From Bacillota bacterium (GTDB lineage Bacteria > Bacillota > Clostridia > Lachnospirales > Bianqueaceae), in NCBI GenBank assembly GCA_017442535.1, contig JAFRZL010000020.1, forward strand, positions 29,976-93,975: a stretch of DNA of 64,000 nt, read 5' to 3'. The notes under the pieces were generated by a model. It did not search any database, was not told the DNA's origin, and saw only the letters and a list, made by a program, of their open reading frames with translations. This document shows, piece by piece, positions 34,277 through 41,337 of this stretch. Within the stretch, counting starts at the first letter, position 1, and the number at the start of each line of letters is the position of its first letter. The position numbers and the translations under genes are program-made.

Positions 34277-35545
34277 ATGGATTCACAGATCAGGCAGACT
34301 TTTTTGAATATTCTGAAGGAAGAACTGGTCCCGGCCATGGGTTGTACGGAACCGATCGCGCTGGCCTATGCGGCGGCCAAAGCCCGGGAGATCCTCGGCT
34401 GTCCGCCGGATGTCATTCAGGCGGAGTGCAGCGGCAATATGATCAAAAATGTCCGATGCGTGCAGATTCCGCATTCCAACGGAATGCACGGGATCGAAGC
34501 GGCTCTGGCACTCGGAGCTCTGGGCGGCGATGTGAGCCGTGAGATGGAAGTCCTCGAAACCGTTACCGCAAAGGACATTCTGAAGGCGCAGGATATGATC
34601 CGGGCCGGACAGTGCGACGTCAGCTTCCTGGAATCTGAAATACCGCTGCATTTTATCATTACGGAGCGGTCGGGAAGCGAAGCCGTTACGATCGAGGTCC
34701 GGTATTCCCACATGAATATCGTGCGGATCGAGAAGAACGGGCAGGTGCTCCTGAATCAGCTCTCGGAAGGTGAGGAGCCGGTCCAGGCCGACAGATCCCT
34801 CCTCAGCATGGACAGCATCAAGGAATTCGCAGACAGTATCGAGCTGGAAGCAATCCGGCCCATGACGGACCTTCAGATCCGCTACAATATGCAGATCGCG
34901 GAAGAAGGGATGAGCGGCCGGTATGGCCTTGGCATCGGCGGCGCCATCCTGGAACAGTCAGGAGAAGGCGTGATTGCTCAGATGAAGGCCTTTGCCGCGG
35001 CGGGATCGGAGGCCAGGATGGACGGCTGTGATCTGCCCGTGATTATCAATTCGGGAAGCGGCAACCAGGGGATCGCTTCCTCCGTCCCGGTGATCATCTA
35101 CGCGAGGATGAACCGGATACCGGAGGAGAAACTCCACCGGGCGCTGATCTTTTCCGCGCTCCTGACGATCTATCAGAAGAAGTTTATCGGCAGGCTCTCA
35201 GCCTTTTGCGGAGCAGTGTCCGCGTCCTGCGCTTCGGCGGCGGCGGTGACCTACCTGTGCGGGGGGACGATGCAGCAGATCAAGGCGACCATTGACAATA
35301 CGCTGGCCAATATTCCGGGCATTATCTGCGACGGTGCCAAGATTTCCTGCGCTTCCAAGATCGCCACATGTGTGGATGCGGCGATGATGGCTCATTCCCT
35401 CGCCATGAAGCATAAGGCATATGAGGCGTTCACAGGGATCCTGCGGGAGGAAGCCGGGGAGACCATCAGCTGCGTCGGCTATATCGGCCGCTACGGCATG
35501 GAGCAGACGGATAAAGAGATTGTCAAACTGATGCTGCAAGAGTAA
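34277..35545 (+). CDS. cyuA: L-cysteine desulfidase family protein (CyuA/UPF0597)
   Basis: CyuA-type enzymes use an iron-sulfur cluster to split L-cysteine into pyruvate, ammonia and sulfide; relatives are often annotated as serine dehydratase alpha subunit family. The 422 residues show the starting GCTEPIALAYAAAKA motif, NSGSGNQGIASSVPVIIYA, and conserved cysteines in the C-terminal half (SASCASAAAVTYLCGG and CDGAKISCASKIATC) that probably bind the cluster. The first ATG is chosen; AAAGGAATC is a modest ribosome binding site. No cysteine transporter lies next to it. Confidence 0.9.
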   Translation: MDSQIRQTFLNILKEELVPAMGCTEPIALAYAAAKAREILGCPPDVIQAECSGNMIKNVRCVQIPHSNGMHGIEAALALGALGGDVSREMEVLETVTAKDILKAQDMIRAGQCDVSFLESEIPLHFIITERSGSEAVTIEVRYSHMNIVRIEKNGQVLLNQLSEGEEPVQADRSLLSMDSIKEFADSIELEAIRPMTDLQIRYNMQIAEEGMSGRYGLGIGGAILEQSGEGVIAQMKAFAAAGSEARMDGCDLPVIINSGSGNQGIASSVPVIIYARMNRIPEEKLHRALIFSALLTIYQKKFIGRLSAFCGAVSASCASAAAVTYLCGGTMQQIKATIDNTLANIPGIICDGAKISCASKIATCVDAAMMAHSLAMKHKAYEAFTGILREEAGETISCVGYIGRYGMEQTDKEIVKLMLQE

Positions 35546-35571
35546 TTATCATCAATAAAATGGAGGCTACT

Positions 35572-36459
35572 ATGAGCGATATTTTAGTAGACATGAAGCG
35601 TAAACATGATTTCCTGATCTGCGTGGATTCCGACGGCTGTGTTTTTGACAATATGGAGCTGAAGCATAAGGAGTGCTTCTGTCCGGTGACGGTGAACGCA
35701 TGGAATCTGCAGAGTGTTTCCCGATATGCCCGCGAGGCGGCGGAATTCGTGAATCTGTATTCCACGACGCGCGGCATCAACCGCTATCCTGCGCTGATCC
35801 GTACGCTGGAGCTGCTAGGCGCCCGTAAAGAAGCCATCCAGCGCGGCTATCATTGCCCTGACCTGACGCCGCTGAAACACTGGGTGGAGATCTCGGATTC
35901 GCTTAGCACCGCAAAGCTGGAAGCCTATCTTAAAACCCTTGACCATGCTGAGCCCCTTCTGGAGCAGGCCGTCGCCTGGTCCAAGGAAGTCGACGCCAAT
36001 GTTGCTCACATTGTGCACGGTGTAACGCCTTTCCCGGGTGTGCGTGAAGCCCTCTCGCGCTTCGCGGAATATGCTGATATCGTGATCGTATCCGCCACGC
36101 CCCATGAAGCGATCTCCCGTGAGTGGACCGAGAATGGGCTGATCGGCTTTGTCACCGAGGCAGCAGGCCAGGAGCTGGGCTCCAAAACCGAATGCATCCG
36201 CAAGGCCAATTCCGGCCACTATGCGCCGGACCATATCCTGATGATCGGCGATGCCCCCGGCGACTATACCGCAGCCAAAGACAACGGCGTGCTGTATTTC
36301 CCGATCATTCCCGGCAGAGAAGTCGAATGCTGGGAGAAAGCCGTCCGGGAAGTGGCGGACCAGTTGTATGAGGGCACCTATGCAGGAGATAATATGAATC
36401 ACTGGCTGGAAGAATTCAGCGAGGTCCTGATGGAGGAACCTCACTGGCAGGTCAAATAA
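35572..36459 (+). CDS. HAD family hydrolase
   Basis: Haloacid-dehalogenase-like phosphatases use an aspartate nucleophile. The motif I here is VDSDGCVFDN near residue 19, motif II lies in IVIVSATPHEA, and the C-terminal motif is MIGDAPGDYTAA. The 295-residue protein has a large helical cap inserted after motif I (about residues 30-150), with an LYSTTRGINRYPAL segment. ATG at 35572 is preferred because GGAGG lies 5 nt before it; an ATG 12 nt upstream would contain that site. The substrate is unknown. A two-sided hairpin terminator follows. Confidence 0.85.
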   Translation: MSDILVDMKRKHDFLICVDSDGCVFDNMELKHKECFCPVTVNAWNLQSVSRYAREAAEFVNLYSTTRGINRYPALIRTLELLGARKEAIQRGYHCPDLTPLKHWVEISDSLSTAKLEAYLKTLDHAEPLLEQAVAWSKEVDANVAHIVHGVTPFPGVREALSRFAEYADIVIVSATPHEAISREWTENGLIGFVTEAAGQELGSKTECIRKANSGHYAPDHILMIGDAPGDYTAAKDNGVLYFPIIPGREVECWEKAVREVADQLYEGTYAGDNMNHWLEEFSEVLMEEPHWQVK

Positions 36460-36531
36460 ATACGTCGCCAGGACATGCATTTGACCGGCCATGCTCAGGC
36501 TTTGACTTTCCCCGATTAGTAAAATAATAAG

Positions 36532-36572
36532 CCGCTGCAGCCTTCTGTTTTCAGAAGTTTGCAGCGGTTTTT
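36532..36572 (+). terminator. Terminator between convergent HAD and AlkD-like genes
   Basis: The outer stem CCGCTGCA (36532-36539) / TGCAGCGG (36560-36567) plus an inner CTTCT/AGAAG pairing precede TTTTT. It ends the plus-strand unit and could also act on minus-strand transcripts coming from the right. Confidence 0.85.
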
Positions 36573-36589
36573 GTTCCGATTCCTGCTCT

Positions 36590-37261
36590 TTACCGCAGGC
36601 TTCTTAGGTATTCCTTGTGTTCATCCGTAACCCGATAGCTCTCCAGGGCCTTTTGGATGGCTTTGCGATGCACCCATTCGTCCAGCCTGCGGTTTTCGAA
36701 GTAGGGGATGCTTTCGTCATAGCGTTTGGCGAGGGCGGTAGCAAAGAACCAGGCGATCATCATCTTCAGGTAATAGTCTTCGCCTTCTTTGGAGGCCACG
36801 AGGTCCAGATATTCAGGCCTGAAATCGTCGCCGAGGAATTCATTCATCAGCATGCGCATACCGAAGCGGGCAGTATAGACATGATCTGATGCGATCCATC
36901 TTTGAATGCAGGGCAGCAGTTTTGAATGATTCTTACGGAAGGATCCGGGTGTCGCCTGATCCGATACCGGCCAGCAGTCGATGTAGGGGAGAAAGGCTTC
37001 CACGGTTTGAACACAGTTGTCAAAATCTTTGATCATCGCCGCGACGAAGAAATGAATCAGATTTTCCTCGTAATAAGAATGGGGCAGGGTGCTTAGAAAG
37101 CATTCCCGCTCCGGGCTTACGAAGACTTCTTTTGCAATCGTTCTGAGCGCCGGAGTCCGGACGCCCAGAATAGTTTCCGGCGGGATATTGGGAACCAGTT
37201 TAGCCTGGAATTCCCTGTAGGAATCGTCTTTTACTTCAACAAGTCTGTCATATAGAGTCAT
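36590..37261 (-). CDS. DNA alkylation repair protein, AlkD-like (HEAT-like repeats)
   Basis: AlkC/AlkD-type glycosylases are all-helical HEAT-like repeat proteins that remove alkylated bases from DNA. The 223-residue protein is almost entirely helical and includes IPPETILGVRTPALRTIAKE near the N-terminus and a C-terminal block ending KAIQKALESYRVTDEHKEYLRSL, as in this family. Active-site residues of AlkD (a Trp and an Asp) have plausible counterparts in IDCWPVSDQ, but I could not align them with certainty. It is the last gene of a minus-strand operon, 1 nt after the preceding stop. Confidence 0.82.
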   Translation of the reverse strand: MTLYDRLVEVKDDSYREFQAKLVPNIPPETILGVRTPALRTIAKEVFVSPERECFLSTLPHSYYEENLIHFFVAAMIKDFDNCVQTVEAFLPYIDCWPVSDQATPGSFRKNHSKLLPCIQRWIASDHVYTARFGMRMLMNEFLGDDFRPEYLDLVASKEGEDYYLKMMIAWFFATALAKRYDESIPYFENRRLDEWVHRKAIQKALESYRVTDEHKEYLRSLR

Positions 37262-37262
37262 T

Positions 37263-37967
37263 TTATGCTCCTATTGCGCTTACAAAGGCCTTGAAGATAC
37301 TGCGGCTGTTCGCGTCCGTACGGAAAGAAAATTCGGGATGCCACTGTACGGCCCAGAGGAAACGATGATCGGGCAGTGTAACGGCTTCTATAATGCCGTC
37401 AGGCGATACAGCCATCGGGGCCAGATCGGATGCAAGCCGTTTGATGGCCTGATGGTGGCAGCTGTTAACGGATATCTGATCCGCCTGCAGGCACTGCTGC
37501 AGGGGCGAATCCTTCATAAGAAAAACGAGATGAGAAGGCTGGTCATACGGCGGAGCCTGCCGGTGACTGATGGGGGAAGGATGCTGCGAGGGAAGATCCT
37601 GAAACAATGTGCCTCCCAGGGCAGCATTGATCAGCTGGATCCCGCGGCAGATCCCGAGAACAGGCTTATCCAGCCGAAGAGCGTTCCAGAGCACGCTAAG
37701 CTCCAGCGCATCGCGTTTCTTGCAGGAATCGATCAGGGATTCGAGCGGTTCTTCCCCATACAGATCGGGTGAGACATCATGTCCGCCCGTCAGCAAAAAG
37801 CCATCACACAGATCGGTGAGCTGACTGATCTCCTTCTGATCCGAAGAGAAGGGAAAGATGACCGGAAGGCCACCTGCCTGCCGGACGGCCTCCAGGTAGC
37901 CCGGAAGCATCCACAAACTGTCCCTGCCTTCGTCCCATAAAGGCATGACGCCAATGATCGGTTTCAT
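37263..37967 (-). CDS. Class I glutamine amidotransferase-like hydrolase (gamma-glutamyl-GABA hydrolase family)
   Basis: The 234-residue protein belongs to peptidase C26 / PuuD-like hydrolases, which cleave gamma-glutamyl amide bonds such as gamma-glutamyl-GABA. Seen are GGHDVSPDLYGEEP, the nucleophile Cys in LGICRGIQLINAALGG, and the catalytic His-Glu in VQWHPEF. No other putrescine-pathway gene is nearby, so the true substrate is uncertain. GGAGG lies upstream of the start, and the gene is sandwiched in a five-gene minus-strand operon. Confidence 0.87.
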   Translation of the reverse strand: MKPIIGVMPLWDEGRDSLWMLPGYLEAVRQAGGLPVIFPFSSDQKEISQLTDLCDGFLLTGGHDVSPDLYGEEPLESLIDSCKKRDALELSVLWNALRLDKPVLGICRGIQLINAALGGTLFQDLPSQHPSPISHRQAPPYDQPSHLVFLMKDSPLQQCLQADQISVNSCHHQAIKRLASDLAPMAVSPDGIIEAVTLPDHRFLWAVQWHPEFSFRTDANSRSIFKAFVSAIGA

Positions 37968-37988
37968 GTTATACCTCCTCGTATCGTA

Positions 37989-39020
37989 TCAGTGATCGAT
38001 CAGGCACAGGAGAGTGCCGCAGACGCCAAAGACCCAGTGGACGATCCAGACGCCGAGAATATTCTGCTGTTTCTCGTAGAGAATGCCCTCCAGACCGGCC
38101 AGGATCGCCGCGCCGGCCATGAACAGAAAGCCGAAATGGATATGAAGTGCGGCAAAGATCAGAGACGAAAGGAGGATCGCCAGCAGCGCGGTATGCTTTC
38201 CGACCGTGATCCGTTTGAGGTTGCCCTGCATGACGCTGCGCGCCAGGAATTCCTGGATCCCCGCGGTAAAGATATAAATGAGCTGCCGGATGCCGAAGCG
38301 ACTGATATCAAAGAACGGTGCGTCCGGTTCGAAGCAGTCGGGATCGATCAGGCGGGCGATGCCTTTGAGCGCACAGAGGAAGCCAACGGCGCAGGCGGCT
38401 ACGATCAGCGCCGTCCGGATGGTTCTAAGGGGATCCTGCGTCGTGATACCCAGATCACGCCAGGTGAGGCTCGTCCGGCGCAGAATAAAGATCAGCATGA
38501 CGATGCCGAGAACCTCCACCCCGTGGGTCATAAAATCCGCCGGGATCGGACGTTTCAGAAACTCCCAGAGAGCGTAGATGAGGATCCAGATGCAGAAACC
38601 GAAGAGAAAGGTGGTGAAGGTGTTCGAGGAGTCGTTGAACTTGCGCGTCATTTCTTCGGCCACGGTCTCGTCGCTCAGTGTGATGACGAGCTGTGCCCCG
38701 TCCGAGTCCCGCAGAAAAGAGCTGGACATGACAAAAACGTATTTTTTCCCGGAGGGAGCCATGTAGGGGACTTTTCTGACGGTCGTTTCATCCTTGTCAT
38801 ACAGCGCGGCATAGATGGCTTCATTAAAGCTGTCGTTATAATCGGAATCCTCCAGAAAAGAGAAGCGTTCCCGGGCCTCGCGGTACCCTTCCGGCACCTC
38901 CAGCATATGTGCGGCAGGTTCGTTTGCATAGACGATATTGCCTTTGTTGTCAAGCACCAGGACTGCGTCATGCATATCGCGCAGAACACGTTCGGGAAAA
39001 GCATGCTGAACCTCTTCCAT
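37989..39020 (-). CDS. PAS domain fused to a CPBP-family membrane protease
   Basis: The 343 residues split into an N-terminal PAS sensor domain (about residues 9-110, with VLVLDNKGNIVYANEPAAHML) and a C-terminal membrane part of about seven helices related to CAAX protease and bacteriocin-processing (CPBP) proteins. The CPBP motifs are partly changed: EExxxR reads QEFLAR (256-261, first Glu is Gln), FxxxH is intact (Phe289, His293), and HxxxN ends in Gly332 after His328. A GGAG ribosome binding site supports the start. Such a fusion suggests a membrane protease or receptor controlled by a small-molecule or redox signal; activity is uncertain. Confidence 0.8.
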   Translation of the reverse strand: MEEVQHAFPERVLRDMHDAVLVLDNKGNIVYANEPAAHMLEVPEGYREARERFSFLEDSDYNDSFNEAIYAALYDKDETTVRKVPYMAPSGKKYVFVMSSSFLRDSDGAQLVITLSDETVAEEMTRKFNDSSNTFTTFLFGFCIWILIYALWEFLKRPIPADFMTHGVEVLGIVMLIFILRRTSLTWRDLGITTQDPLRTIRTALIVAACAVGFLCALKGIARLIDPDCFEPDAPFFDISRFGIRQLIYIFTAGIQEFLARSVMQGNLKRITVGKHTALLAILLSSLIFAALHIHFGFLFMAGAAILAGLEGILYEKQQNILGVWIVHWVFGVCGTLLCLIDH

Positions 39021-39081
39021 CGGGGGATTCTCCTTTCTTAGGGTCGGATTACAGTGCCGCCGGGGGCGTGATCCGGAAAGA

Positions 39082-40443
39082 TCAGACTTCCAGAAGATTC
39101 AGAATGGCCTGTACATAGACGGCGGTCTGTGTCTGGAAATCCTGAATGGTCATCAATTCATTGGCGTCGTGGATGTGGTTGTCGGCGTCCGGGAACTCGC
39201 AGCCGAAGGCGATGATGCCCGGCAGGCTCTTGGCATAAGTGCCGCCGCCGATCACCATGGGCTTGAGGGTTTGATCGCCGGTCACTTCCCGGTAGGCCCG
39301 GTACAGACCCTGTACCAGAGCCGATTCGGGGTCATAGAAGAGGGGATCACCCACATGCCCGATCTCCACGCGGCCGCGCTCGTCTTCCAGATAGGGAGCG
39401 GCCAGTTCGCGGATCTGATCCGGAGTATAGGTGATCGGGTAACGAATATCAATGGTGCAGCAGAAAGTACCGTCCCTGCGCATAACAATGCCGTTATTCA
39501 GCGTCAGGTCACCATAGGCATCGGAGACCTTAAGCCCCAGACCTTCGCCGTCGCAGTGGGTTCCGATACGATCCATATAGAAGTCGACAAAATCATCACG
39601 GAACCCTGCTTTCTGCAGGGCATACATGGTGTAGGAGGCTGCGTTGACGCCCAGGAGAGGCGTACTCGCATGTGCAGAAACACCTTGCGCTTCGATCGTA
39701 ATGACATCGTCTTCTTCCGTGACCGAGAAATCTTTCAGCGGCGTGGAGGCGAGGACTTCGCGCAGACGGCTTACACTCACCGAGCCTGCAGGGATCCTGG
39801 TCGTGCAGTGCGGACAGACGGCATTGAAAACGAAGCCGCCCTCCATATCCAGAATGCGTGTGTTTTTGCTGTACAGAGCCATGCCGCAGCCGCCTTTTTC
39901 GCCATAGATGCCGGGAAAGTAACCGTCCGGAGTAAAGCCGATGGTGATGGGTTCCTCGACCTCTTTATAGTGTTTCATGCAGAGGGATCCGGACTCTTCA
40001 TTGCAGCCCAGCAGCAGACGCACGCGCTTATTGAGCGCGATACCGGAATCGCGCACCAGCTTCATCGCGTAGAGGGAGGCAACGGCAGCGCCCTTATCAT
40101 CGCTCACGCCGCGTCCGTAAACAGTGTCGTCCACGCGTGTCATCGTATACGGATCGGTATTCCAGCCTTCACCGGCGGGCACGACGTCAAGATGCGCCGC
40201 GATTCCGATGATATCGGGACCTTCTCCCATTTCGATATATCCGCAGTAATTATCAAGATTGACCGTGCGGAAACCCATTTCACGGCCCATTTCCAGGGCG
40301 GCGGCCAGTGCCTCGGCAGGGCCTTCGCCAAAGGGGCAGCCCGGCACAGCTTCACCGCGTTCGGAGCGGCAGCTGACCAGTTTCGCGAGCTTCGAGAGCA
40401 TCTCTTCCGTCAGGGGAGCGATCTGTTCAATTCGTTTCAACAT
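39082..40443 (-). CDS. pepV: M20 family dipeptidase, PepV/Sapep type
   Basis: PepV-type enzymes are zinc metallopeptidases that cleave short peptides, often dipeptides with an N-terminal beta-Ala or D-amino acid. The 453-residue protein shows the M20 zinc ligands in AAHLDVVPAGEGW, GRGVSDDKGAAVASL and NEESGSLCMKHY, followed by the lid domain (about residues 190-330) and a C-terminal GGTYAKSLPGIIAFG. It is the second gene of the minus-strand operon, 29 nt after the SGNH hydrolase gene, with GAGGT upstream. Confidence 0.93.
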   Translation of the reverse strand: MLKRIEQIAPLTEEMLSKLAKLVSCRSERGEAVPGCPFGEGPAEALAAALEMGREMGFRTVNLDNYCGYIEMGEGPDIIGIAAHLDVVPAGEGWNTDPYTMTRVDDTVYGRGVSDDKGAAVASLYAMKLVRDSGIALNKRVRLLLGCNEESGSLCMKHYKEVEEPITIGFTPDGYFPGIYGEKGGCGMALYSKNTRILDMEGGFVFNAVCPHCTTRIPAGSVSVSRLREVLASTPLKDFSVTEEDDVITIEAQGVSAHASTPLLGVNAASYTMYALQKAGFRDDFVDFYMDRIGTHCDGEGLGLKVSDAYGDLTLNNGIVMRRDGTFCCTIDIRYPITYTPDQIRELAAPYLEDERGRVEIGHVGDPLFYDPESALVQGLYRAYREVTGDQTLKPMVIGGGTYAKSLPGIIAFGCEFPDADNHIHDANELMTIQDFQTQTAVYVQAILNLLEV

Positions 40444-40472
40444 GATATGACCTCGTCTTTCTCTAAATCTGT

Positions 40473-41132
40473 TTACATGCTCAGCAGAAAGCTGCGGAGC
40501 AGATGATAGATGCGTTCCTGGCCGGCCTTATTCGGATGCAGGCCGTCCGGCATATAAAGCTCACGCTGCAGGGGATTCTCGGGCTGCATACCGCTCAGAC
40601 GATACAGGTCCAGTACGGGAATGCCGTAGTAGGCGGCTGTTTCCTGAATCGCATTTACATAGTCCTCCAGGCAGCCGACATTGCGGACGCCCCATTCGTT
40701 CCAGGCACTGTGTTCGTTCAAGCGGTGCAGCGGCGTCATGACCACGATGGAGGCGTTGGGATAACGGGATAACAGGGCAAGATAGAGGCAATGAAGCGCT
40801 CCGTAAAATGTAGTATCATCCCGGTCCTCCGGACGGCCGATCGGAGCGTTTCCGTGGCCGTAATCATTTGTACCGCCAAAGACCACCACCAGATCCGCAT
40901 CCGGATCCATATCCGGCACCCGCGTCACAAAATGCACATCATATTTCGCTTTCTCAGGAGGCCCGCCGGGCTGCTGGCGGGCAATTCTGGTACCGCTGAT
41001 ACCGTAGCCGCGGGCAATGACGCCGTCCCGCGCGGCGAGCAGGCTCCAGAACACATCGGAACGGTCGGCCAGACCATGTCCGAAGGTAATACTGTCTCCC
41101 AGAAAATTGGCTTTAAGACCTTGCAGCTGCAT
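40473..41132 (-). CDS. SGNH/GDSL family hydrolase
   Basis: SGNH hydrolases are small esterases acting on lipids or acetylated sugars. The 219-residue protein has the nucleophile Ser14 in LGDSITFGHG, GGTNDYGHG (block III Asn), and the catalytic Asp-His pair in DGLHPNKAG. No signal peptide is evident, so it should act in the cytoplasm; one possibility is deacetylation of imported oligosaccharides from the divergent glycosidase operon. A GGGGG-rich ribosome binding site precedes the ATG. It is the first gene after a promoter with an inverted-repeat operator. Confidence 0.9.
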   Translation of the reverse strand: MQLQGLKANFLGDSITFGHGLADRSDVFWSLLAARDGVIARGYGISGTRIARQQPGGPPEKAKYDVHFVTRVPDMDPDADLVVVFGGTNDYGHGNAPIGRPEDRDDTTFYGALHCLYLALLSRYPNASIVVMTPLHRLNEHSAWNEWGVRNVGCLEDYVNAIQETAAYYGIPVLDLYRLSGMQPENPLQRELYMPDGLHPNKAGQERIYHLLRSFLLSM

Positions 41133-41154
41133 GGAGCAACCCCCTTTAACATGA

Positions 41155-41180
41155 ATAATAACTCAAATCGTAGTTATTAT
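41155..41180. promoter_or_regulatory. Inverted repeat overlapping the -10 box of the minus-strand promoter (putative operator)
   Basis: ATAATAACT (41155-41163) and AGTTATTAT (41172-41180) form a perfect 9-bp inverted repeat with an 8-nt centre. The right arm covers the -10 box of the minus-strand promoter, where a bound dimeric repressor would block transcription. The regulator is unknown. Confidence 0.55.
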
Positions 41181-41204
41181 AGTCGAAAAATGCGGCAAAG
41201 TCAA
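41176..41204 (-). promoter_or_regulatory. Promoter of the SGNH hydrolase minus-strand operon
   Basis: Read on the minus strand, TTGACT (41204-41199) and a perfect TATAAT (41181-41176) lie 17 nt apart, about 45 nt before the SGNH hydrolase start. Confidence 0.82.
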
Positions 41205-41254
41205 TCCATACCGGGATCGGGAGGTAATTATTTCGGTAAAAACAAAAACAGTTC

Positions 41255-41283
41255 TTGCGCAATCCCTCACAGTGAAGTATAAT
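41255..41283 (+). promoter_or_regulatory. Promoter of the rhamnosidase operon
   Basis: TTGCGC (41255-41260) and a perfect TATAAT (41278-41283) are 17 nt apart, 55 nt before the glycosidase start. It diverges from the SGNH hydrolase promoter, with about 50 nt between the two -35 boxes. Confidence 0.75.
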
Positions 41284-41337
41284 AAATATACAGTGAAAAT
41301 GGGGTCACTGGGTCCGTCCTGACAGGAGGTTAATACT

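Noticed and set aside
37992..40506. Plus-strand open frames across the PAS-CPBP and PepV-like genes
   Set aside because: The minus-strand proteins have clear domains, ribosome binding sites and operon spacing; the plus-strand frames do not.
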